A stretch of DNA of 5,619 nucleotides from an uncultured Oscillospiraceae bacterium (GCA_958436045.1 CAUBIP010000093.1:1-5619); one strand, 5' to 3'. Shown: positions 1 through 5,206, counted from the first letter of the stretch. Notes: generated by a model not told the origin, from the sequence alone. Numbers and translations: made by a program.

Positions 1-1342
1 ACTTGTCGGTATGGTCGCCGATGATCTTGATGGAGTTCTTGTTGGCGCCCACGGTGCCGTCGCCGCCCAGGCCCCAGAACTTGCACTCGATGGTGCCTTC
101 CGCGGCGGTGTTGGGGGCTTCGTGCTCCTCGAGGGAGAGGTTCGTGACGTCGTCGACGATGCCGATGGTGAACTGACGCTTCATCTCGCTCTTTGCCAGC
201 TCTTCGTAGACGGCAAAGACAGAGGCGGGAGGCGTATCCTTGGAGCCGAGGCCGTAGCGGCCGCCGATGACCTGGATGTCAGCCTTGCCAGCGTTGGCCA
301 GTGCCGTGACAACGTCCAGATACAGGGGTTCGCCCTGGGCGCCGGGTTCCTTCGTGCGGTCGAGGACCGCGATCTTCTTGCAGGACGCGGGGATGGCAGC
401 CAGCAGCTTTTCCGGAACGAAGGGGCGGAACAGGCGGACCTTGACCAGGCCGACCTTCTGACCCTGGGCGTTCAGATAGTCGATGACTTCCTCTGCCACG
501 TCGCAGATGGAGCCCATGGCGATGATCACGCGGTCCGCGTCAGCAGCGCCGTAGTAGTTGAAGAGCTGATAGTCGGTGCCGAGCTTGGCGTTGACCTTGC
601 CCATATACTCTTCCACGATGGCGGGCAGCGCGTCATAGTACTTGTTGCACGCTTCACGATGCTGGAAGAAGATATCGCCATTTTCATGGCTGCCGCGCAT
701 GGCGGGGCGCTCGGGGTTCAGACAGTGCTTGCGGAACGCTTCGACAGCGTCCATATCGCACATTTCCTTCAGGTCGTCATAATCCCAGACTTCGATTTTC
801 TGGATCTCATGGGAGGTACGGAAGCCGTCAAAGAAGTTGATGAACGGCACACGGCCCTTAATCGCCGCCAGGTGCGCAACAGCGCCCAGATCCATGACTT
901 CCTGCTGGTTCGTCTCGCACAGCATAGCGAAGCCGGTCTGACGACAGGCGTAGACGTCGGAATGATCGCCGAAGATGTTCAGCGCGTGGGAGGCGACCGT
1001 TCTGGCAGAGACATGGAACACGGCAGGCAGCAGCTCGCCCGCGATCTTATACATATTCGGAATCATCAGCAGAAGACCCTGGGAAGCGGTATAAGTCGTC
1101 GTCAGAGCGCCGGCGGCCAGAGAACCGTGCACCGTACCGGCTGCGCCGGCCTCGGACTGCATTTCCACAACCTTGACCCGGTTGCCAAAGATATTTTCAC
1201 GGCCAGCAGCGGACCACTGATCGACATAGTCGGCCATGGGGCTGGAGGGGGTGATGGGATAAATGCCGGCTACCTCGGTGAAGGCATAGCTGACATGTGC
1301 GGCGGCAGTATTGCCGTCCATTGTAAGTTTCTTTCTTGCCAA
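1..1342 (-). CDS. nifJ: Pyruvate:ferredoxin (flavodoxin) oxidoreductase, N-terminal 447 residues (runs off left edge)
   Basis: The enzyme oxidatively decarboxylates pyruvate with CoA to acetyl-CoA and CO2 and passes electrons to ferredoxin; it is cytoplasmic and central to anaerobic energy metabolism. The minus-strand translation begins MARKKLTMDGNTAAAHVSYA and contains YPITPSSPM (residues 28-36), EMQSEAGAAG (60-69), ASQGLLLMIPNMYK (86-99) and FHVSAR (109-114). Thr31, Glu64 and Arg114, which in the Desulfovibrio africanus enzyme contact pyruvate or the thiamine diphosphate, are all present at the same numbers. Residues about 1-260 match the pyrimidine-binding domain and about 260-415 domain II; the fragment ends just inside the gamma domain at FWGLGGDGTVGANKNSIKII. 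The family is about 1,170 residues, so the ferredoxin-cluster and TPP-binding parts lie outside the window. The TTG start was chosen because an AGGAGG box sits 8 nt upstream; the in-frame ATG at 1321 lacks one and would drop the usual MARK-type N-terminus. No frameshift is seen. Confidence 0.97.
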   Translation of the reverse strand, partial: MARKKLTMDGNTAAAHVSYAFTEVAGIYPITPSSPMADYVDQWSAAGRENIFGNRVKVVEMQSEAGAAGTVHGSLAAGALTTTYTASQGLLLMIPNMYKIAGELLPAVFHVSARTVASHALNIFGDHSDVYACRQTGFAMLCETNQQEVMDLGAVAHLAAIKGRVPFINFFDGFRTSHEIQKIEVWDYDDLKEMCDMDAVEAFRKHCLNPERPAMRGSHENGDIFFQHREACNKYYDALPAIVEEYMGKVNAKLGTDYQLFNYYGAADADRVIIAMGSICDVAEEVIDYLNAQGQKVGLVKVRLFRPFVPEKLLAAIPASCKKIAVLDRTKEPGAQGEPLYLDVVTALANAGKADIQVIGGRYGLGSKDTPPASVFAVYEELAKSEMKRQFTIGIVDDVTNLSLEEHEAPNTAAEGTIECKFWGLGGDGTVGANKNSIKIIGDHTDK

Positions 1343-1350
1343 ATTAAATA

Positions 1351-1356
1351 CCTCCT
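1351..1356 (-). promoter_or_regulatory. Ribosome binding site of nifJ, fixes a TTG start
   Basis: On the minus strand the sequence is AGGAGG followed by the 8-nt spacer TATTTAAT and then TTG (1342-1340). This perfect Shine-Dalgarno at ideal spacing supports TTG, rather than the ATG seven codons later, as the start. Confidence 0.9.
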
Positions 1357-1381
1357 AAAGTATTTTAATTTTACAGCTTCT

Positions 1382-1410
1382 ATTTTAACACGGCAAATCG
1401 GATTTGTAAA
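1382..1410 (-). promoter_or_regulatory. Promoter of nifJ
   Basis: Minus strand: -35 TTTACA (1410-1405), a spacer of exactly 17 bp, and -10 TAAAAT (1387-1382) preceded by TGT, an extended -10 element. Each hexamer matches the sigma-70/sigma-A consensus at 5 of 6 positions. Transcription would start near 1375, giving a leader of roughly 30 nt with the ribosome binding site near its end. The call is based on sequence match only. Confidence 0.8.
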
Positions 1411-1412
1411 TT

Positions 1413-1454
1413 GGAATTTCCGGGAGAAGAACCGTTTTCCCCGGGAATTTCCCG
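1413..1454. promoter_or_regulatory. Two operator-like palindromes between the divergent promoters
   Basis: GGAATTTCC occurs at 1413-1421 and again at 1444-1452. Each copy is an odd-centred palindrome (GGAA-T-TTCC), and the second extends to the 13-bp palindrome CGGGAATTTCCCG (1442-1454). Centres are 31 bp apart, close to three helical turns. The first copy lies two bases upstream of the nifJ -35 hexamer. The two copies can also pair with each other across 1425-1439. Since they lie upstream of both predicted start sites, a DNA-level binding site for a regulator of nifJ, and perhaps prfC, fits better than an RNA structure. The binding protein is unknown. Confidence 0.45.
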
Positions 1455-1523
1455 CTGTTTTCTGCCGCGGCCGGGATTTGGCGGCGGTTTTTCCTTCTTT
1501 TGACAGGAGGCGGTTGGAATTGC

Positions 1524-1552
1524 TTGTGTTTTGGGCATATTTGTGGTAAAAT
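1524..1552 (+). promoter_or_regulatory. Probable promoter of the prfC operon
   Basis: TTGTGT (1524-1529, matching only the TTG of the consensus -35), a 17-bp spacer and TAAAAT (1547-1552) preceded by TGG, which forms an extended -10. The strong extended -10 can compensate for the weak -35. Transcription would begin near 1559, leaving a leader of about 55 nt before the ATG at 1614. Confidence 0.6.
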
Positions 1553-1600
1553 ACACCTCTGGCAGCGCACGCGAAACGCCGCGCCGCCGTGTATTACGAT

Positions 1601-1606
1601 GGGAGG
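1601..1606 (+). promoter_or_regulatory. Ribosome binding site of prfC
   Basis: GGGAGG stands 7 nt before the ATG at 1614. It overlaps the in-frame ATG at 1599, so that codon cannot use it, and it rules in 1614 over the longer reading frame that begins at TTG 1500. Confidence 0.85.
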
Positions 1607-1613
1607 AACCACT

Positions 1614-3209
1614 ATGGGCCTGAGAGAGGAAATCAGCCGCCGCCGGACCTTTGCGATCATCTCGCACCCCGACGCCGGCAAAACGACGCTGACGGAGAAG
1701 TTTTTGCTGTACGGCGGCGCCATTGCCCAGGCGGGCGCGGTCAAGGGCAAGAAGAACCGTCGGGCCGCCGTGTCCGACTGGATGGAAATTGAAAAGCAGC
1801 GCGGCATTTCGGTCACATCGTCCGTCATGCAGTTTCAATACGCGGGCTTCTGCATCAATATCCTCGATACCCCGGGCCACCAGGACTTCTCCGAGGATAC
1901 GTACCGGACCTTAATGGCCGCCGACGCCGCCGTCATGGTCATTGACGGCAGCAAGGGCGTCGAAGCGCAGACCCGCAAGCTGTTCAAGGTCTGCGCCATG
2001 CGGCATATCCCGATTTTTACCTTTGTAAACAAAATGGATCGCGACGCCAAGGACCCCTTCGACCTTCTGGACGAATTAGAGCGGGAGCTTGGCATTGAGA
2101 CCTACGCCATGAACTGGCCCATCGGCTCCGGCAAGGAGTTTCAGGGCGTCTATGACCGGCACAACGGTCAACTGCTATTCTTCTCCGGCGTCTCCGGCAA
2201 GAACCGGGCCGACAAGCTGGAGATCGAGCTAGCCGACCCGAAGGTCGGTGACATGATCGGCCAGGCCCGGCACGAGCAGCTGATGGAGGAGATCGAGCTC
2301 CTCGGCGCGGGCCGGGAATTTTCCATGGAAGAGGTCCGGGCCGGCAGCCTGAGCCCGGTGTTCTTCGGCTCCGCGCTGACGAATTTCGGCGTCGAGCCGT
2401 TTTTGGAGGAATTCCTGCGCCTGACCCCCCCGCCCCTGGCAAGAACCGCCGACTGCGGGACGATCGACGTCTTCCAGCCGGAGTTTTCCGCCTTCGTCTT
2501 TAAAATTCAAGCTAATATGAACAAGGCCCACCGGGACCGGCTGGCCTTCCTGCGCATCTGCTCCGGCAAATTCGAGCGGGACCGGGAGTATTACCATGTC
2601 CAGGGCGGCAAAAAAATGCGCCTGTCGCAGCCGCAGCAGCTGATGGCCCAGGAGCGGGAGATCGTCGACGAGGCCTACGCTGGGGATATCATCGGCGTGT
2701 TCGACCCGGGCATCTTCTCCATCGGCGATACCATCACCGTCCCGGGGCAGAAATTCCGCTTCTCCGGCATCCCGACCTTTGCCCCGGAGCATTTCTGCCG
2801 CGTCTCGCCGAAGGATACGATGAAACGCAAGCAGTTTATCAAGGGCACCGAGCAGATCGCGCAAGAAGGCGCCATCCAGATCTTCAAGGTGCCGAATACC
2901 GGTATGGAGGAGGTCATCGTCGGCGTCGTCGGTACGCTGCAGTTTGATGTCTTCCAGTACCGGATGCGCAGCGAGTACGGTGTGGAGCTGCGGATGGACC
3001 ATCTGCCCTATGAAGAGCTGCGGTTCATCACCGCCTGCCCGGTGCAGGATATGCAGGACCTCAACCTCTCCAGCGACGTCGAGCTGCTGGAGGATTACCG
3101 CGGCAACCGCCTGCTGGTCTTTACGTCCTACTGGGCCATCGACTTTACCATCAAGCGCAATCCCGGCCTGGAGCTGGCCGAGGCGCTGCAGCAGCGCGGG
3201 GAGGTCTAA
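1614..3209 (+). CDS. prfC: Peptide chain release factor 3 (RF-3)
   Basis: RF-3 is a cytoplasmic translational GTPase that removes RF1 or RF2 from the ribosome after peptide release and contributes to quality control after miscoding. The 531-residue product is almost the same length as E. coli RF-3 (529). It opens MGLREEISRRRTFAIISHPD. The G1 loop is SHPDAGKTT (17-25), the switch region includes SDWMEIEKQRGISVTSS (54-70), G3 is DTPGHQDF with the catalytic-type His89 (85-92), and G4 is NKMD (139-142). SDWMEIEKQRGIS and DFSEDTYRTL separate RF-3 from EF-G. The GTPase domain spans about residues 1-275, followed by the beta-barrel domain II (FVFKIQANMNKAHRDRLAF) and the RF-3 C-terminal domain (FAPEHFCRV, VGTLQFDVFQYRMRSEYGVE). 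The ORF is intact. Its stop codon lies 3 nt before the next gene, whose ribosome binding site is inside the prfC coding end, so the two are likely translationally coupled. The start is set by GGGAGG at 1601-1606. Confidence 0.97.
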   Translation: MGLREEISRRRTFAIISHPDAGKTTLTEKFLLYGGAIAQAGAVKGKKNRRAAVSDWMEIEKQRGISVTSSVMQFQYAGFCINILDTPGHQDFSEDTYRTLMAADAAVMVIDGSKGVEAQTRKLFKVCAMRHIPIFTFVNKMDRDAKDPFDLLDELERELGIETYAMNWPIGSGKEFQGVYDRHNGQLLFFSGVSGKNRADKLEIELADPKVGDMIGQARHEQLMEEIELLGAGREFSMEEVRAGSLSPVFFGSALTNFGVEPFLEEFLRLTPPPLARTADCGTIDVFQPEFSAFVFKIQANMNKAHRDRLAFLRICSGKFERDREYYHVQGGKKMRLSQPQQLMAQEREIVDEAYAGDIIGVFDPGIFSIGDTITVPGQKFRFSGIPTFAPEHFCRVSPKDTMKRKQFIKGTEQIAQEGAIQIFKVPNTGMEEVIVGVVGTLQFDVFQYRMRSEYGVELRMDHLPYEELRFITACPVQDMQDLNLSSDVELLEDYRGNRLLVFTSYWAIDFTIKRNPGLELAEALQQRGEV

Positions 3210-3212
3210 CGC

Positions 3213-3755
3213 ATGGAACGATATCACGGCCGCCCGGCAGAGAAGACCGGCCGCCTGGAAAAGGAGCTCCGCTGCTACGACGCGCTGGATGCGCTTGGCA
3301 TCGCCTATGACCGGGTCGATCATCCCCACGCGGATACCATCGACGCCTGCCTTGCCATTGAGGGCTGCCTAGGCGCGAAGATCTGCAAAAATCTCTTTCT
3401 CTGCAACCGGCAGAAGACGGAATTTTACCTTCTGCTGCTGCCCGGGGATAAGCCCTTCCAGACGAAGGTCTTCTCCAAGCTGATTGGCGTCAGCCGTCTC
3501 TCCTTTGCCGATGCCGATGCGATGCTGCACTATCTGGATATCACCCCCGGCTCCGTCAGCATTCTTGGCCTGATGAACGACCGGGAAAAGGCCCTGCATG
3601 TCTATATCGACCGGGAGGTCGCGTCTGACCCCTGGCTCGGCGCGCATCCATGCATCAACACCAGCACCCTCCGCCTGGAGACCGCCACCGTCTTGGATCG
3701 CTTTGTCCCCTGGACCGGTCATACCGCCACGGTGATCGACCTGCCGCGAGAATAA
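3213..3755 (+). CDS. PrdX/ProXp-type aminoacyl-tRNA(Pro) editing deacylase (YbaK/ProX superfamily)
   Basis: This family hydrolyses wrongly charged tRNA(Pro), usually Ala-tRNA(Pro), in trans; the cytoplasmic protein resembles the INS editing domain of bacterial prolyl-tRNA synthetase. The 180-residue product carries family blocks in order: an N-terminal helix with LGIAYDRVDHPHADTID (28-44), ICKNLFLCNRQKT (57-69) with the conserved Lys59-Asn60 pair, YLLLLPGDKPF (72-82), LIGVSRLSFADADAM (90-104), TPGSVSILGL (111-120), the hydrophobic VYIDREV (130-136) and WLGAHPCINTSTLRL (141-155). The last holds the substrate-pocket glycine/proline loop. Family members are about 160-180 residues. GGGGAGG at 3198-3204, inside the prfC end, lies 8 nt before the ATG, so expression depends on the prfC transcript. 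No complete prolyl-tRNA synthetase is nearby. The exact amino acid removed cannot be read from sequence alone: Ala is most likely, and Cys or others are possible. Confidence 0.9.
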   Translation: MERYHGRPAEKTGRLEKELRCYDALDALGIAYDRVDHPHADTIDACLAIEGCLGAKICKNLFLCNRQKTEFYLLLLPGDKPFQTKVFSKLIGVSRLSFADADAMLHYLDITPGSVSILGLMNDREKALHVYIDREVASDPWLGAHPCINTSTLRLETATVLDRFVPWTGHTATVIDLPRE

Positions 3756-3770
3756 AGTCAAACGCGACTC

Positions 3771-3829
3771 CGCTGTATAAGCTTGAGTGAAAAATCAGCA
3801 CGCTGTGTAAGCTTGAGTAACAAAATCAG
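3771..3829. repeat. Pair of imperfect direct repeats, about 30-bp period
   Basis: Copy 1 is 3771-3798 and copy 2 is 3801-3829. Both read CGCTGTRTAAGCTTGAGT and end in AAAATCAG. They differ by a few substitutions and a single-base insertion, and each contains a HindIII-type AAGCTT. Both lie just downstream of the editing deacylase gene. Confidence 0.8.
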
Positions 3830-3867
3830 AGATTTTGACGCTCGCTTAAGATTTTGACGCTCGCTTA
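3830..3867. repeat. Perfect tandem repeat, two 19-bp units
   Basis: AGATTTTGACGCTCGCTTA occurs at 3830-3848 and again, without a gap or mismatch, at 3849-3867. The first unit can also fold back on the preceding direct repeat: CAAAATC (3821-3827) pairs with GATTTTG (3831-3837), and the pairing continues imperfectly out to 3809 and 3847. Two units are too few, and the absence of a spacer is wrong, for a CRISPR array. Confidence 0.9.
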
Positions 3868-3921
3868 CCGCTACGCTGGGCTCGCGTTTGAGGGGATCGC
3901 ACCCTGCTGCGCGCATAATTC

Positions 3922-3936
3922 CCACGCTGCGCGTGG
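3922..3936. repeat. Short hairpin, 6-bp stem
   Basis: CCACGC-TGC-GCGTGG is a perfect 6-bp inverted repeat with a 3-nt loop and partly matching AATT/AAATT flanks. No T-run follows on either strand, so it is not a typical intrinsic terminator. Confidence 0.55.
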
Positions 3937-3961
3937 AAATTCCACAGCGCTGCATGGGTTC

Positions 3962-4004
3962 GACTTGACCAAACGCGCTGCGCAAAGCTTGCGTGTTTGG
4001 AGTC
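3962..4004. repeat. Long imperfect hairpin
   Basis: The outer arms are GACT (3962-3965) with AGTC (4001-4004), and CCAAAC (3969-3974) with GTTTGG (3995-4000). The inner stem is CGCAA (3981-3985) with TTGCG (3989-3993) and a 3-nt loop. These nested stems, separated by small bulges, could form either as RNA or as a cruciform. The function is unknown. Confidence 0.55.
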
Positions 4005-4075
4005 TCACCCAACTTGCAGGGCGAGAAGTATTTTTCCCGACGTATCCGCCGCCGGAAAAAATAATTTTGACTTGA

Positions 4076-4097
4076 TTTGCGCCGTGCGCGGCGCAAA
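4076..4097. repeat. Perfect 9-bp stem-loop
   Basis: TTTGCGCCG (4076-4084) pairs with CGGCGCAAA (4089-4097) around the loop TGCG. For minus-strand transcripts the stem is followed by a mixed A/T stretch ending in a T-run at about 4063-4058, too distant for a textbook terminator but possibly a backup stop downstream of the DUF71 gene. Confidence 0.6.
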
Positions 4098-4128
4098 CTC
4101 TGCGAGGCTTTTGGGGCCACACGCAAAT

Positions 4129-4156
4129 CGCCCCGCCGACAGCCGTCGGCGGGGCG
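4129..4156. terminator. Strong GC-rich hairpin between convergent genes, probable terminator
   Basis: CGCCCCGCCGAC (4129-4140) pairs perfectly over 12 bp with GTCGGCGGGGCG (4145-4156) around a 4-nt loop. It stands 22 nt downstream of the stop codon of the minus-strand DUF71 gene, and for that strand is followed by ATTTGCG, a weak T-tract. For the plus strand (prfC operon) it is followed by CTTGTACG. It probably stops the minus-strand transcript and may act in both directions, but the poor T-tracts leave doubt. Confidence 0.6.
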
Positions 4157-4178
4157 CTTGTACGTTATCGCTCGCTTG

Positions 4179-4832
4179 TCAGAAAATATCGCAGAGGGAA
4201 TACTCGCCAAAATCTAAAATCTTGCCTGTCTGATACGCGACCCGCTTGTGGAAGACGGGGCCGTCCACCACCAGGGTGTGGTACTCCCCGTTTTCGCCGC
4301 ACAGGTCGATACCGCAGCGTTCCATCTCCGCCAGGACGTCCTCATCTAGGACGCGGCCCAGAAGCGACCGGGGCAGCAGCGTATTGTTCAGCGATTTGAT
4401 GACGCACCGGTAGCCCAGGGCCAGCACCTCCCGGACATTTTCTTCCCTTCCCCGCTGCCACAGAGGGTAATACGCTTCTAGGCCGACATTGCGGCAGCGC
4501 TCCTCGCCCCAGGCCCGGTGGCCCTCGATATCAATATCACCGAAGCAGACCGCCTCCGCGCCCTGCGCCTTCGCCTCGCGCAGCGCCGCCTCCATGGAAA
4601 GGTGATACGTCTCCCCCGCCGTGTCGACGGGCAGGAGCGGGATCTGCAGCGCCTCGGCATAGCGGGCCAGCAGCGCATGATCCGCCCCGTGGAAATAGGA
4701 CCGCCCGGCCTCCGGGTTGAACATCACCAGCAGCGCCAGCGGCGTATGCCCCGCCGCCAGCATCTTATGCAGCGCCAGGGTGCTGTCCTTCCCGCAGCTG
4801 TAGGACATGACAAAGGTTTTTCCGCGTTCCAT
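4179..4832 (-). CDS. DUF71/COG2102 (Dph6-like) PP-loop ATP-binding enzyme
   Basis: The 217-residue protein belongs to the ATP-pyrophosphatase family that includes eukaryotic and archaeal diphthine-ammonia ligase (Dph6). Visible motifs are the PP-loop SCGKDS (12-17) after MERGKTFVMSY; VCFGDIDIEGHRAWGEERC (95-113), the family FGDI region; GLEAYYPLW (117-125), typical of DUF71; LLGRVLDED (157-165); and GENGEYHTLVVDGPVF (179-194), the diagnostic C-terminal signature. Bacteria do not make diphthamide, so the substrate must differ. Comparative genomics in the literature assigned one bacterial DUF71 branch to vitamin B12 salvage; whether this protein belongs there cannot be told, as no cobalamin gene is in view. 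The start at 4832 has AGGCGG 7 nt upstream. A longer frame from ATG 4877 adds 15 residues, but that ATG lies in the predicted -10 box. The gene has its own promoter and is separated from the upstream ferredoxin by a terminator. Confidence 0.9.
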   Translation of the reverse strand: MERGKTFVMSYSCGKDSTLALHKMLAAGHTPLALLVMFNPEAGRSYFHGADHALLARYAEALQIPLLPVDTAGETYHLSMEAALREAKAQGAEAVCFGDIDIEGHRAWGEERCRNVGLEAYYPLWQRGREENVREVLALGYRCVIKSLNNTLLPRSLLGRVLDEDVLAEMERCGIDLCGENGEYHTLVVDGPVFHKRVAYQTGKILDFGEYSLCDIF

Positions 4833-4850
4833 TATTTTTCCGCCTTTCTC

Positions 4851-4871
4851 GCCCGGACCCGGGCTTTTTTT
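4851..4871 (+). terminator. Intrinsic-terminator-like hairpin pointing against the surrounding genes
   Basis: On the plus strand GCCCG-GACC-CGGGC (4851-4864) is followed at once by seven Ts (4865-4871). That is a compact rho-independent terminator for rightward transcription, although all genes here read leftward. It lies inside the leader of the DUF71 gene, next to its promoter. It could block antisense transcription. On the minus strand the same stem would sit at the 5' end of the DUF71 mRNA, where it might stabilise the transcript. Confidence 0.5.
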
Positions 4872-4872
4872 C

Positions 4873-4901
4873 AGCATAGCAGATGCACGCTAAAATGTCC
4901 A
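4873..4901 (-). promoter_or_regulatory. Promoter of the DUF71 gene
   Basis: Minus strand: -35 TGGACA (4901-4896, 5 of 6 matches), a 17-bp spacer and -10 TATGCT (4878-4873, 4 of 6) preceded by TGC, an extended -10. Transcription would start around 4866 in an A-run. The -10 contains the ATG at 4877-4875, so translation cannot begin there from this promoter. Confidence 0.7.
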
Positions 4902-4904
4902 GGC

Positions 4905-4946
4905 AAAAAAAAACTGTGCCGCCGCCCAAAGCCGGACGCGCGGCAC
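4905..4946 (-). terminator. Rho-independent terminator of the ferredoxin transcript
   Basis: On the minus strand GTGCCGC pairs with GCGGCAC and, past a single bulged G, CGTCC pairs with GGGCG around the loop GGCTTT, 12 bp in all (4946-4916). AG and nine Ts (4913-4905) follow. The hairpin starts 20 nt after the ferredoxin stop codon. This is a textbook intrinsic terminator. Confidence 0.9.
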
Positions 4947-4966
4947 GCGTTTTATTCTGCGCGGGG

Positions 4967-5155
4967 TCAGTCCTCCCGCTCGATGGCGCTGACGGGGCAT
5001 TCGTCCATCGCCAGCTGGCAGCTGGCGCAAAACTCCGCCGGGACAGGGCCCGCGCTGGCCTTGGCCACGCCGTCTTCCGTCATGGAGAAGATCTCCGGGC
5101 AGGTGGACGCGCACAGGCCGCAGCCGATGCAGTTTTCATTGACAAAAAATTTCAT
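4967..5155 (-). CDS. Small [4Fe-4S] ferredoxin
   Basis: A 62-residue acidic electron carrier, likely cytoplasmic. It begins MKFFVNENCIGCGLCASTCP, giving CxxCxxC (Cys9, 12, 15), then Cys19-Pro, and ends with the block Cys43-Ala-Ser-Cys46 and Cys53-Pro. In the monocluster ferredoxins of this size (Thermotoga and Desulfovibrio gigas types) the first three cysteines plus the Cys of the late CP motif bind one [4Fe-4S] cluster, and the other two can form a disulfide; Cys9, 12, 15 and 53 fit that here. Seven cysteines are one more than needed for this pattern. It is not a 2[4Fe-4S] protein, since the second CxxCxxCxxxCP is absent. AGGAGG (5169-5164) stands 8 nt before the ATG. No convincing promoter is seen in the 51 bp up to the membrane-protein gene, so it is probably co-transcribed with it. 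The partner enzyme is unknown; the nearby nifJ product is one plausible donor. Confidence 0.93.
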   Translation of the reverse strand: MKFFVNENCIGCGLCASTCPEIFSMTEDGVAKASAGPVPAEFCASCQLAMDECPVSAIERED

Positions 5156-5163
5156 ATCCTTCG

Positions 5164-5189
5164 CCTCCTTCTGTCACACCGCTAGTGTG
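5164..5189 (-). promoter_or_regulatory. Ferredoxin ribosome binding site with a small upstream hairpin
   Basis: Minus strand: CACAC-TAGCG-GTGTG (5189-5175) is a 5-bp stem with a 5-nt loop, ending 5 nt before AGGAGG (5169-5164). The stem does not include the ribosome binding site, so it does not obviously block translation. It may separate expression of the two genes by protecting the ferredoxin segment after mRNA cleavage, but this is speculative. Confidence 0.4.
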
Positions 5190-5206
5190 CGCAAAAGATT
5201 GCAAAA

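Larger units (their letters stand above)
3758..3891. repeat. Inverted repeat TCAAACGCGA bounding the left repeat block
   Basis: TCAAACGCGA at 3758-3767 is the exact reverse complement of TCGCGTTTGA at 3882-3891. The 10-bp arms enclose both direct-repeat pairs, so the 134-bp block could be a small element with inverted ends. No flanking target duplication is visible, and a related sequence, CAAACGCGCTG, recurs at 3970-3980, so chance or local duplication is also possible. Confidence 0.4.
3756..4178. other. 423-bp gene-free, repeat-rich intergenic region between convergent genes
   Basis: I find no credible gene here. Reading frames of up to 150 codons exist (for example the minus strand 4210-3758), but they overlap one another, cross the repeats and lack ribosome binding sites. 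The left 110 bp hold a 30-bp-period direct repeat and a perfect 19-bp tandem repeat. The middle holds several short GC-rich hairpins built around CGCTGCGC-like sequence. The right end holds two strong hairpins at 4076-4097 and 4129-4156. The density of structure suggests a degenerate intergenic repeat element or a structured untranslated region; which one cannot be decided from one copy. Confidence 0.7.

Noticed and set aside
1500..1505. Perfect TTGACA as a -35 for prfC
   Set aside because: No acceptable -10 lies 16-18 bp downstream. The TAAAAT at 1547 is 41 bp away and pairs better with TTGTGT at 1524.
11..1549. A 512-codon open frame on the plus strand
   Set aside because: It is the antisense shadow of nifJ. 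The minus strand gives an unmistakable pyruvate:ferredoxin oxidoreductase with active-site residues, while the plus frame has no recognisable domain and runs through the divergent promoters.
1520..1549. A 9-codon leader peptide (TTG start, two Trp codons) after AGGAGG at 1505-1510, suggesting attenuation
   Set aside because: Its stop codon overlaps the -10 box of the prfC promoter, so it would be upstream of the transcription start. No promoter with a fitting -10 precedes it.
2229..3329. A 366-codon open frame on the minus strand
   Set aside because: It is antisense to prfC and the start of the editing gene, a result of high GC at third positions. No ribosome binding site or known domain supports it.
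3771..3867. CRISPR-like array
   Set aside because: There are only two unlike pairs of repeats, with tandem units lacking spacers and no cas gene nearby.
3758..4210. A 150-codon minus-strand frame and smaller frames covering the repeat gap
   Set aside because: The frames overlap each other, span the tandem repeats and the terminator hairpin, have no ribosome binding site and resemble no protein family.
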